Source: an uncultured Eubacteriales bacterium
GTDB taxonomy: Bacteria > Bacillota > Clostridia > Oscillospirales > CAG-272
Assembly: GCA_900545935.1 (NCBI GenBank)
Contig: URAP01000045.1
Coordinates: 1 to 12,064 of the forward strand
Length of the DNA stretch: 12,064 nt
Direction of reading: 5' to 3'
In this document: positions 1 through 5,786 of the stretch, piece after piece
How the letters are laid out: the number at the start of each line of letters is the position of its first letter
Position numbering within the stretch: the stretch's first letter is position 1
Translations under genes and position numbers: made by a program
The notes under the pieces: generated by a model
Seen by the model: the letters and a program-made list of their open reading frames with translations, nothing else
What the model was told of the DNA's origin: nothing
Databases searched by the model: none

Positions 1-31
1 ACGTACAATTGTACGCCTTGCGCGACGAAAT

Positions 32-115
32 CGAACACTCCAAACGATTTTATCTATCCCTCACCTGCCGAGTAGGCATAAAAACTCAAACCGAATACTC
101 TAAACGATTTTATCT
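32..115. repeat. Two imperfect 24-bp repeats with a 60-bp period
   Basis: Copies at 32-55 and 92-115 follow the pattern CGAAYACTCY then AAACGATTTTATCT. They differ at two positions and start exactly 60 bp apart. Both are followed by a similar pyrimidine-rich stretch containing CCTGC. A short TTG-started frame (9-194) runs through both copies and would encode SKRFYL twice, but it has no ribosome site and is probably only the repeat read in one frame. The period suggests two units of a longer 60-bp repeat, possibly continuing left of the window. Function is unknown. Confidence 0.6.
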
Positions 116-220
116 CCCCGCCTGCGGGATTCCGAAAAGCACAAGGCAAAAAAGCTCGAATGTACTTGAAATTGGTTTAAAGTTAGGCGGATAATGTGAA
201 AAAAGCTGCGGACGTGTATG

Positions 221-282
221 CCTCCACCGTGTAGGGGGATAAGTGCTCATTGAGCCGCGCAGCGGCTCAATCAACGGAGGGG
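221..282. repeat. Palindromic double-hairpin intergenic element
   Basis: The element is bounded by CCTCC (221-225) and GGAGG (276-280). Inside are a small hairpin, TCCACC (223-228) with GGGGGA (234-239), and a perfect 10-bp hairpin, ATTGAGCCGC (249-258) with GCGGCTCAAT (262-271), closed by a GCA loop. From memory, elements of this shape (a CCTCC-type hairpin, a second variable hairpin, then ACGGAGGGG) are scattered between genes in gut Clostridia. This copy looks slightly degenerate. It could be a MITE/REP-like repeat. It has no T tract, so it is not a standard terminator. Confidence 0.55.
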
Positions 283-292
283 CTGTTGGAAA

Positions 293-451
293 CTAAAAAA
301 TCTGCTGCCAGATTATTATTTCTCCATCCGAATCAGTAAGACTGACGAAGCCATATCGGATTTCTCCAAGGAAATAATTATCCGCTTTTTCTACCGCCGA
401 AAATCGCCTCTGCAGCTTTTTTATTTCTTCACTACCGTGGGATGCCAAAAA
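293..451 (-). pseudogene. Possible remnant of a small coding sequence
   Basis: On the minus strand an open frame ends at TAG (295-293) and reads back through about 50 codons. Its C-terminal part, including KADNYFLGEIRYGF and SLTDSDGEI, looks more like a real protein than random translation. No ATG, GTG or TTG with a ribosome site lies at its 5' end, where the frame enters the hairpin at 453-487. If it was ever coding, it has lost its start. Chance is the main alternative, and I do not recognise a family. Confidence 0.2.
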
Positions 452-452
452 C

Positions 453-487
453 AAAAAGGAAGAAACCGCATGGCTTCTTCCTTTTTT
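453..487. terminator. Bidirectional intrinsic terminator
   Basis: AAAAAGGAAGAA (453-464) pairs with TTCTTCCTTTTT (475-486) around a ten-base loop with an inner CC/GG pair. On the plus strand the hairpin ends in six T. On the minus strand it ends in T5-G-T5 (447-457 as A on the plus strand). In the minus direction it lies 35 bp past the stop of the aldolase gene and should end that transcript. Any plus-strand transcript from the left edge would end here too. Confidence 0.85.
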
Positions 488-494
488 CGCATGG

Positions 495-517
495 TGCGGG
501 AATATACTATTCGCGCA
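495..517. repeat. Near-perfect inverted repeat after the aldolase gene
   Basis: TGCGGGAATA (495-504) and TATTCGCGCA (508-517) pair at nine of ten positions around a TAC loop. It sits between the stop codon of the aldolase gene and its terminator, so it would form a hairpin in the 3' UTR, perhaps aiding RNA stability or termination. Confidence 0.5.
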
Positions 518-521
518 TAAA

Positions 522-1199
522 TTATATCAAATCCTTTATCTTCTTGTCGTCATATACGGTCTCCCAGTCTGCGGAGAAGGCGTCGATAGCCATGAGTGAC
601 ATCGGGTGATAGAGCAGATTGTCGAAGAGGTCGGGGTTCAGGGTGACAGACTGTGTTCCCGCCATGGTGATCTTATGGACCTGCTCAACGGTCTTGAACG
701 ATGCTGCGAGCACCTTGGTATCGAGACCCTGAGTGCGGAGCAGCTCGACTATCTCGAGAACGACATTAACGCCGTCGGATACGATATTATCGAGGCGATT
801 GACGTAGGGGGCAACGAAGTCGGCGCCAGCCTTTGCTGCCATTAGCGCCTGCTGCTGTGTGAAGATAGCTGTCTCGGTAACGCCGAGTCCCATCTTCTTG
901 ATCTCCCTTGTAGCCTTGAGACCCTCTGCACAGATCGGGACCTTGATATAGAGGTTACCGCCTACATAATCCTTAAGTGCGGCAGCTTCCTTTACCATAC
1001 CCTCAGCGGTGCTCGAGGTGACCTGAATGTGGAGCATCCTGTCCGCGCCGATGATGTTTCTGATATCCTTTATGAGGGTACCGAAATCGGTCTTTTCTTT
1101 CGAGATTATGGTTGGGTTTGTCGTTACTCCGTCGATGGGGAAGAATTCGCAGCAGTGGCGGATTTTTTCGCGGTCGGCGGTATCAATAAGATACAGCAT
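522..1199 (-). CDS. fsa: Fructose-6-phosphate aldolase / small transaldolase family protein
   Basis: This 225-residue class I aldolase is the normal length for the FSA/TalC subfamily. Such enzymes act in the cytoplasm and either cleave fructose 6-phosphate to dihydroxyacetone and glyceraldehyde 3-phosphate or act as transaldolases. Visible features are D6 in LIDTAD, TTNPT (26-30), HIQV with Q59, the Schiff-base lysine K86 in YIKVP, the GVTETAIF strand (107-113) and APYVNRLDN (130-138) with Y132. From family knowledge, Q59 together with the tyrosine of APYVNR is the aldolase (FSA) pattern, whereas true small transaldolases usually carry Glu and Phe there, so aldolase activity is favoured. The ATG is supported by AGGAG (1208-1212 on the minus strand) eight bases upstream. 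The gene is monocistronic, divergent from fhs, with its own promoter and terminator. Many genomes label such genes simply tal. Confidence 0.93.
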   Translation of the reverse strand: MLYLIDTADREKIRHCCEFFPIDGVTTNPTIISKEKTDFGTLIKDIRNIIGADRMLHIQVTSSTAEGMVKEAAALKDYVGGNLYIKVPICAEGLKATREIKKMGLGVTETAIFTQQQALMAAKAGADFVAPYVNRLDNIVSDGVNVVLEIVELLRTQGLDTKVLAASFKTVEQVHKITMAGTQSVTLNPDLFDNLLYHPMSLMAIDAFSADWETVYDDKKIKDLI

Positions 1200-1253
1200 A
1201 ATATTATCTCCTAATGCGCATATTTCTAAATAGATGCATTATTACAATCGAAG

Positions 1254-1282
1254 ATTATACTACAAAACATGCTTTTTTTCAA
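1254..1282 (-). promoter_or_regulatory. Sigma-70 type promoter of the aldolase gene
   Basis: On the minus strand, TTGAAA (1277-1282) and TATAAT (1254-1259) are separated by 17 bp. The start site would be near 1247, giving a leader of about 48 nt before the ATG. No operator-like dyad is obvious. Confidence 0.85.
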
Positions 1283-1392
1283 GGATAAACAATGATAAAA
1301 TTTTCACCGCTATTCCACTGTTTTAATGCATTATAATCAATTCTTCCGTTGCTTCGTAGTTTCCGGCGCGGCATAGACGGTCAAAATCGGGC

Positions 1393-1422
1393 TTGACACA
1401 GCGGCATATGATGTGATATAAT
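1393..1422 (+). promoter_or_regulatory. Consensus promoter of fhs
   Basis: TTGACA (1393-1398) and TATAAT (1417-1422) are both perfect hexamers, with an 18-bp spacer. The predicted start near 1429 places the riboswitch aptamer about ten bases into the transcript. A promoter this strong fits control by premature termination rather than by initiation. Confidence 0.9.
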
Positions 1423-1437
1423 ACGAAAAAATAAAAA

Positions 1438-1510
1438 GGGTCCTTTGCTACCGGCGGATTTTTGCAGAGCACTGCAAGGAAACAAGGGCTCGAACGCCGA
1501 CCGCCTGGGC
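1438..1510 (+). promoter_or_regulatory. ZTP riboswitch (pfl motif) aptamer
   Basis: The 3' part carries the class hallmark CCGCCTGGGCA (1501-1511). CCTTTG (1442-1447) pairs with CAAGGG (1483-1488) as the long-range stem. Inside it TTGCAG (1462-1467) pairs with CTGCAA (1472-1477). GGCGG (1453-1457) can pair with CCGCC (1501-1505) as the pseudoknot that defines the class. ZTP riboswitches sense the purine intermediate ZMP/ZTP, which builds up when 10-formyl-tetrahydrofolate is short, and typically switch on genes of folate and purine one-carbon metabolism. The gene downstream is fhs, the enzyme that makes 10-formyl-THF, which is the expected target. Confidence 0.9.
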
Positions 1511-1550
1511 ACAGATATGGTATTCGAACCGTATGCTGTGCTCGTTTTTT
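1509..1550 (+). terminator. Riboswitch expression platform: intrinsic terminator
   Basis: GCACAG (1509-1514) and ATATGGT (1515-1521) pair with ACCGTAT (1528-1534) and CTGTGC (1536-1541), with one bulged G, followed by six T (1545-1550). The base of the 5' arm overlaps the last bases of the aptamer (GGGCA). Terminator formation and ligand-bound aptamer therefore compete, which predicts an ON switch: ZTP binding lets transcription continue into fhs. Confidence 0.88.
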
Positions 1551-1578
1551 ATGCGGCGGATGAACGGAGGAATTAATA

Positions 1579-3255
1579 ATGGCACAACTGTCCGATATTG
1601 AAATAGCACAGAATGCGACTTCGGAGGATATAACGGTAATAGCCGAGCGTGCGCACATCGCGCCGGAATATCTCGAGCAGTATGGCAGGGCAAAGGCAAA
1701 GATCGACCCGGCTCTTCTGCGCGACAGCACACGCGAGCGCGGAAAGCTCATTCTCGTTACTGCGATAAACCCTACCCCTGCAGGCGAAGGAAAGACCACG
1801 ACGACTATCGGTCTTGCAGACGGTCTGCGCAGAATAGGCACGGATGTTTCGGTCGCGCTGCGTGAGCCGTCGCTCGGACCGGTTTTCGGAGTTAAGGGCG
1901 GCGCTGCGGGAGGCGGCTATGCTCAGGTTATCCCCATGGAGGATATCAATCTTCATTTCACCGGCGATTTTCACGCCATCGGAGCGGCAAACAATCTTCT
2001 TGCAGCCATGCTCGACAATCACATTCATCAGGGCAATGCGCTCGGCATCGATCCCCGCAGCATAACATGGAAGCGGTGCGTTGATATGAATGACCGACAG
2101 CTTCGCTCGGTCGTAGACGGTCTCGGCGGCAAAATGAACGGCGTACCGCGCGAGGACGGCTTTGATATCACCGTTGCCAGCGAGGTTATGGCGGTGCTCT
2201 GTCTCTCGACCTCGCTCTCCGATCTGCGTGAGCGCCTCGGCAGGATAATAGTCGGTTACAGCTATTCCGGAGAGCCCGTAACCGCCTCCGATCTGCATGC
2301 TCAGGGCGCTATGACCGCGCTGCTGCGCGACGCCATCAAGCCGAATCTCGTACAAACGCTCGAGGGAACGCCCGCATTCGTTCACGGCGGACCGTTTGCC
2401 AATATCGCGCACGGCTGCAATTCGGTCATGGCTACCGAGCTCTCGCTGCGGCTCAGCGATTATACCGTTACCGAGGCGGGCTTCGGTGCCGATCTCGGCG
2501 CAGAAAAATTTCTCGATATTAAGTGCCGTGCCGCATCTCTTGTGCCCGATGCCGTCGTTATAGTTGCGACCGTCCGCGCGCTCAAGCTGCACGGCGGGCT
2601 TGACCGCTCGGCGCTCGGCGAGGAGAATATCGAGGCGCTCGGACGGGGTATACCGAATCTGCTTCGCCACGTTTCGAATATCAAAAATGTCTACGGTCTC
2701 CCGTGCGTTGTTGCGATAAACCGCTTTCCGACCGATACCGACGCGGAGATAGACTACATAATCTCCCGCTGCCGTGAGTTCGGTGTAAATACCAAGCTGT
2801 CTACCGTTTGGGCAGACGGCGGTGCGGGCGGTGAGGAGCTTGCTCGTGAGGTCGTCAGGCTCTGCGAGAGCGAGCAGGGCGGCTTTGAGTATTCCTACGG
2901 ACTTGAACTCGGCATCGCCGATAAGGTGCGCACTGTGGTTCGCCGCATATACGGCGGCGAGGATATAGACATAACTCCTGCCGCCTCAAAGCAGATAGCG
3001 CGGCTCGAGGAGCTCGGCTTCGGCGGACTGCCGGTATGCATAGCAAAAACGCAGTACAGCTTTTCCGATGATCCGAAAAAGCTCGGTGCTCCGGAGGACT
3101 TTCGCATTACCGTCAAGAATGTGCGCGTATCGGCGGGTGCAGGTTTTATAGTAGTGCTTACCGGAGATATAATGACCATGCCGGGTCTGCCTAAGAGCCC
3201 GGCAGCGGAGCGGATCGACATCAACGAGAACGGACATATAGTCGGTCTGTTTTGA
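1579..3255 (+). CDS. fhs: Formate--tetrahydrofolate ligase
   Basis: The enzyme makes 10-formyl-tetrahydrofolate from formate, ATP and THF in the cytoplasm. It feeds purine synthesis and the methyl branch of one-carbon metabolism, or the Wood-Ljungdahl pathway in acetogens. The 558-residue protein is full length for the family. Visible motifs are the ATP loop TPAGEGKTT (66-74), REPSLGPVFGVKGGAAGGGY (95-114), the conserved DFHAIGAANNLLAA (130-143), and MPGLPKSPAA near the C-terminus. The ATG is supported by GGAGG (1566-1570) with eight bases of spacing. It is monocistronic: a strong terminator follows 50 bp after the stop. Expression should be set by the ZTP riboswitch upstream. No acetyl-CoA pathway partner (fchA, folD, acs) is in the window, so acetogenesis cannot be inferred. 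Confidence 0.97.
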   Translation: MAQLSDIEIAQNATSEDITVIAERAHIAPEYLEQYGRAKAKIDPALLRDSTRERGKLILVTAINPTPAGEGKTTTTIGLADGLRRIGTDVSVALREPSLGPVFGVKGGAAGGGYAQVIPMEDINLHFTGDFHAIGAANNLLAAMLDNHIHQGNALGIDPRSITWKRCVDMNDRQLRSVVDGLGGKMNGVPREDGFDITVASEVMAVLCLSTSLSDLRERLGRIIVGYSYSGEPVTASDLHAQGAMTALLRDAIKPNLVQTLEGTPAFVHGGPFANIAHGCNSVMATELSLRLSDYTVTEAGFGADLGAEKFLDIKCRAASLVPDAVVIVATVRALKLHGGLDRSALGEENIEALGRGIPNLLRHVSNIKNVYGLPCVVAINRFPTDTDAEIDYIISRCREFGVNTKLSTVWADGGAGGEELAREVVRLCESEQGGFEYSYGLELGIADKVRTVVRRIYGGEDIDITPAASKQIARLEELGFGGLPVCIAKTQYSFSDDPKKLGAPEDFRITVKNVRVSAGAGFIVVLTGDIMTMPGLPKSPAAERIDINENGHIVGLF

Positions 3256-3304
3256 GCCGCATAGGCAGCTGCTCTGCGCCGTATAGTATAATAAGAAATA
3301 GTTA

Positions 3305-3356
3305 AACAGCTGCGTATCCCCGTGAGAATGCCCCCACGGAGGTGCGCAGTTGTTTT
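3305..3356 (+). terminator. Intrinsic terminator of fhs
   Basis: AACAGCTGCG (3305-3314) pairs along its whole length with CGCAGTTGTT (3345-3354), with one G-U. An inner stem of CCGTG with CACGG extends it, and a T-rich tail follows (3350-3356). It lies 50 bp after the fhs stop. Confidence 0.85.
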
Positions 3357-3381
3357 AATGTATAGAGGCTGATGACGGATA

Positions 3382-3419
3382 GATGCGGTGATTTTATATC
3401 CGGAGATATATAGTGCATC
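3382..3419. repeat. Hairpin between the two convergent genes
   Basis: GATGC (3382-3386) pairs with GCATC (3415-3419), and TATATC (3395-3400) with GATATA (3405-3410) around a CGGA tetraloop. It lacks a T tract on either strand. It lies between the convergent ends of fhs and the TetR gene. The rest of 3357-3497 shows nothing further, and I found no clear terminator for the TetR gene. Confidence 0.35.
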
Positions 3420-3497
3420 TTTAAGTGTGCGCGCTGAGCTTTGCAACGGAAGGACACAATACCGTGCCGTAAAATGATTGGTATATACGGTGTGTAT

Positions 3498-4091
3498 TTA
3501 TGCCTGACCGTCGCCGATAAACACCGAAAAGCCGGAACGGCACATGCGCTCGACGATATCCGACAGCTTGCCGCGCCAGAGACCGTCCTCTCGGCGCAGG
3601 CTGCTGCGGTAGACCGATATCACTCCGGATACTGCAAAATCAACCGTCGCATCGAGCGTCTCCGGAGTCATCTCGGAGCTGCGCGCGAATACCTGACGCA
3701 CTCGCTCGCACAGCAGCTGTCTTATTCTTGCCGCAAAGCCGGAGCTTGGATTCATCTGCAGCAGCGCCCCGTAGAACTCGATATTTTCCTCTATCATTCC
3801 GGTAATTATGCGAAAGATAAGGCACGGGTCGCCCGCATCGCGGCGCTGCTCAAGCTCACGCACGGCAGTGTCAAGGTCGGCGGCTATTCCGTTTTCGATA
3901 TCCTCGACTATCTGATAGACTCCGCGATAGTAGTTATATATTGTTTTTCGGTTGATTATTGCGCGTTCTGCTATGTCCTTTATCGTTATGCTGTCGATAT
4001 CCTTTTCGGTCAGCAGCTCGGTAAAGGCGCGGCGAATGGCTTTCTTTGTCTTAATAACGCGCAGATCGGGATGATTGCTCGGCGTTCTCAT
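3498..4091 (-). CDS. TetR/AcrR family transcriptional regulator
   Basis: A 197-residue one-component regulator of typical TetR length. Residues 12-30 form the first helix of the DNA-binding domain (RVIKTKKAIRRAFTELLTEK). The helix-turn-helix is at about 34-58 (SITIKDIAERAIINRKTIYNYY), with the usual TetR ending IYNYY. The remaining residues form the mainly helical ligand/dimer domain, which is not conserved enough to name a ligand. Its look, with RTIYNYY-like spacing and a short C-terminal domain, recalls the DhaS/TetR_C branch common in Firmicutes. The ATG is supported by AAGGA (plus-strand TCCTT, from 4101) nine bases upstream. It is divergent from the HD/PF06541/glycosyltransferase/PlsY operon, which makes that operon and itself the likely targets (inference from position). 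I saw no clear promoter for it. Confidence 0.9.
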   Translation of the reverse strand: MRTPSNHPDLRVIKTKKAIRRAFTELLTEKDIDSITIKDIAERAIINRKTIYNYYRGVYQIVEDIENGIAADLDTAVRELEQRRDAGDPCLIFRIITGMIEENIEFYGALLQMNPSSGFAARIRQLLCERVRQVFARSSEMTPETLDATVDFAVSGVISVYRSSLRREDGLWRGKLSDIVERMCRSGFSVFIGDGQA

Positions 4092-4140
4092 TATCTTAGT
4101 TCCTTTTGCCGTCAGGCTGATGTTGTTTTGAAAAAATACG

Positions 4141-4164
4141 GATGCGGTAGATGACGCGGTAGGT
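4141..4164. repeat. Tandem 12-bp direct repeat, possible regulator site
   Basis: GATGCGGTAGAT (4141-4152) is followed directly by GACGCGGTAGGT (4153-4164), with ten of twelve bases identical. It lies between the TetR gene and the plus-strand promoter at 4175, ending ten bases upstream of its -35. It could be bound by the divergent regulator, though TetR proteins usually prefer inverted repeats. Confidence 0.4.
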
Positions 4165-4174
4165 GCAAATATGC

Positions 4175-4203
4175 TTGATTTTTATACAAAAACATGATAG
4201 AAT
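4175..4203 (+). promoter_or_regulatory. Candidate promoter P1 of the membrane operon
   Basis: TTGATT (4175-4180) and TAGAAT (4198-4203) are separated by 17 bp. A second -10-like TATAAT follows at 4205-4210 but has poor spacing. Initiation near 4210 would give a leader of about 230 nt before the HD gene. Confidence 0.6.
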
Positions 4204-4266
4204 GTATAATAGGCTACGATCAAAGTGAAAGTGCGGAATAATTCACATCTCATCTGCTGTATGTCC

Positions 4267-4295
4267 TTGCCGTGGCTGCATGTCTATATTATAAT
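4267..4295 (+). promoter_or_regulatory. Candidate promoter P2 of the membrane operon
   Basis: TTGCCG (4267-4272) and a perfect TATAAT (4290-4295) are separated by 17 bp. The region 4282-4380 is clearly more AT-rich than the genes around it, as expected for a control region. Initiation near 4302 leaves a leader of about 140 nt. The stretch 4204-4443 otherwise shows no gene: an open frame from a GTG at 4225 runs through it but crosses this promoter and has no coding character. Confidence 0.55.
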
Positions 4296-4443
4296 TAATC
4301 TGTATAACTATTATATTATAAATTACGGGTACTCGTCAAGCGTTGATTTCGGCAATTTTAAAATTTATTTGCTGTCGAATTTTGTTGTCTGCGCCCCTCT
4401 GAATCCGACCCTGTATAACGCGCGCTGCGCGGGGAGAAAATTT

Positions 4444-4929
4444 ATGCGAAAAAACAAAAGTGCCGAGATAGCGGTCCGCCTGCACGGCGGCGATATACTT
4501 GCCTCACACGGAATGCAGCTTGAGCGCGGCTTTTATCAGCACGGCAGTGTGAGCGTATACGATCATTCTTTTGCCGTAGCGGTGATGTGTGTGCGGCTCA
4601 GCCGTTTTCTGCGGATAAGGACAGATCTGCGTGCGCTCGTTCGCGGCGCACTGCTGCACGATTATTTTCTGTACGATTGGCATATACCCGATGAGAGCCA
4701 TCGGCTGCATGCTTTTACACATCCGCGCCGCGCGCTGATAAACGCCGGACGTGACTTCGGAGTAGACGGAATTCAGAAGAATATGATACTCTCGCATATG
4801 TTTCCGCTCAGTACAACGCTTCCGCGCTGTCGTGAAAGCATGTTTTTGTGCGCGGCGGACAAGATATGTACTGTACGCGAGACCTTTGCGGGTGTATTAG
4901 AACGCATCGGAAGAAAAAGGAGCAAATAA
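4444..4929 (+). CDS. HD-domain metal-dependent phosphohydrolase family protein
   Basis: A 161-residue cytoplasmic protein with the HD metal-binding pattern: H41 in YDHS, the H72-D73 doublet in LLHDYFLYDWH, further histidines at 80, 93 and 118 (THPRRAL, SHMFPL), and D139 in ADKIC. Such domains hydrolyse phosphoester bonds in nucleotides or other small phosphates, but the substrate is not known for this group. The motif set GALLHDYFLYDWH, RLHAFTHP and LSHMFPL is typical of a small HD family widespread in Clostridia. The ATG at 4444 is chosen because GGGGAG (4431-4436) precedes it by seven bases and homology-like sequence begins about there. An upstream GTG at 4225 would add 73 implausible residues. 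First gene of the operon: its stop is 2 bp before the next ATG. Confidence 0.85.
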   Translation: MRKNKSAEIAVRLHGGDILASHGMQLERGFYQHGSVSVYDHSFAVAVMCVRLSRFLRIRTDLRALVRGALLHDYFLYDWHIPDESHRLHAFTHPRRALINAGRDFGVDGIQKNMILSHMFPLSTTLPRCRESMFLCAADKICTVRETFAGVLERIGRKRSK

Positions 4930-4931
4930 CT

Positions 4932-5786
4932 ATGGAATTTTTCGATACGCTTTGCAGGGTTATTTTTTATTTTATGATATACAGTGTCGTCGGTTGGATA
5001 TACGAAACGACGCTTTGCTCGATTACCGACCGTCATTTTGTCAATCGCGGCTTTCTCAACGGTCCCTACTGTCCGATATACGGCAGCGGAGCACTGCTCG
5101 ATGTACTTATTCTCGGCAGAATAGAGAATCCCTTTCTGCTGTTTATACTCGGCGTGCTCGTCACATGTTCGCTCGAATATCTCACCTCTTATGTAATGGA
5201 AAAGCTGTTCAAGGCGCGCTGGTGGGATTATTCAGACAAAAAATTTAATATAGGCGGGCGCGTCTGCCTGCTCGGAGCGGTGGTTTTCGGACTGTTTTCG
5301 GTTGTGCTTATCAAGCTGCTGCATCCGGCAGTCCGCAGTCTGGCGGATAAGCTGCCCGTACTCGTGCTATATATTATATCCTGCGTTTTTGCGGTTGGCT
5401 TCATAGTAGACCTGATTGTCACCGTTTCGGGCTTTGCATCGTTCAACAAGCGCCTTGATGAGCTTTCACGTACCCTCTCCGCGCTGCGCACCGAGGCAGT
5501 CGGAAAGCTCTCTGCACTTGGCTCCGAGGCGGCAGTCAAGCTATCCGAGCTCGGAGCGGAGACTGCGGACAAGCTCCGCGCCTCCTCTGCCGCTACGTTC
5601 ACAAAGCTCAACAACGCATATGAAAGCTTTACAGAGCGCCTGAATCGTCAGCAGCGCAGAATGCTTAAGGCATTTCCGAAGCTGCGCTCCGCAAATCACA
5701 ACAGCACGCTATCCGAGATAAAGCAGCGCTTCCGTGACCGCAAAAATGCGGATCGAGGCAAGCGCGGAAATGAAGAGAAGAAATAA
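4932..5786 (+). CDS. PF06541-family membrane protein (putative ABC transporter permease type IV)
   Basis: A 284-residue protein. The N-terminal 168 residues contain about five hydrophobic segments (roughly 8-28, 48-62, 66-87, 110-130, 141-168) and family marks: YSVVGWIYE (17-25), RGFLNGPYCPIYG (39-51), and a KARWWDYSDKKFNIGGRVCL block (94-113). This matches the PF06541 (ABC_trans_CmpB) family. The name suggests a permease, but no transport has been shown and no ATPase gene is present here. From about 171 to 245 the protein becomes a charged, alanine-rich helix with 11-residue repeats, then a basic tail. The ATG has AAGGAG (4917-4922) nine bases upstream. Translation is coupled on both sides: 2 bp after the HD stop, and its TAA overlaps the next ATG by one base. 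Confidence 0.85.
   Translation: MEFFDTLCRVIFYFMIYSVVGWIYETTLCSITDRHFVNRGFLNGPYCPIYGSGALLDVLILGRIENPFLLFILGVLVTCSLEYLTSYVMEKLFKARWWDYSDKKFNIGGRVCLLGAVVFGLFSVVLIKLLHPAVRSLADKLPVLVLYIISCVFAVGFIVDLIVTVSGFASFNKRLDELSRTLSALRTEAVGKLSALGSEAAVKLSELGAETADKLRASSAATFTKLNNAYESFTERLNRQQRRMLKAFPKLRSANHNSTLSEIKQRFRDRKNADRGKRGNEEKK
5490..5654 (+). repeat. Five 11-residue (33-bp) repeats in the PF06541 protein tail
   Basis: Residues 187-241 divide into five 11-residue units: TEAVGKLSALG, SEAAVKLSELG, AETADKLRASS, AATFTKLNNAY and ESFTERLNRQQ. The leucine and preceding basic residue keep their place in every unit. Units 1 and 2 are closest also in DNA. Such hendecad repeats form long amphipathic or coiled-coil helices, so this looks like a rod or a membrane-surface helix beyond the membrane domain. 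Confidence 0.7.

Noticed and set aside
9..194. 61-codon frame at the left edge
   Set aside because: It has a TTG start with no ribosome site, and its content is two copies of an intergenic repeat.
1573..2670. Long minus-strand frame (365 codons) opposite fhs
   Set aside because: It is the antisense shadow of fhs, produced by codon bias. The product is Arg/Ala/Glu-rich without domains, has no ribosome site, and fhs motifs are clear on the other strand.
3281..3300. TATAAT at 3287-3292 as a promoter after fhs
   Set aside because: There is no -35 at proper spacing, and the transcript would run straight into the fhs terminator.
3441..4154. Plus-strand frame (237 codons) across the TetR gene
   Set aside because: It overlaps the regulator, whose helix-turn-helix and ribosome site are clear, and continues through its control region with no family features.
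4225..4443. 73-codon N-terminal extension of the HD protein
   Set aside because: It starts at GTG without a ribosome site, crosses candidate promoter P2, is AT-rich and unlike the family. The ATG at 4444 has a good site.
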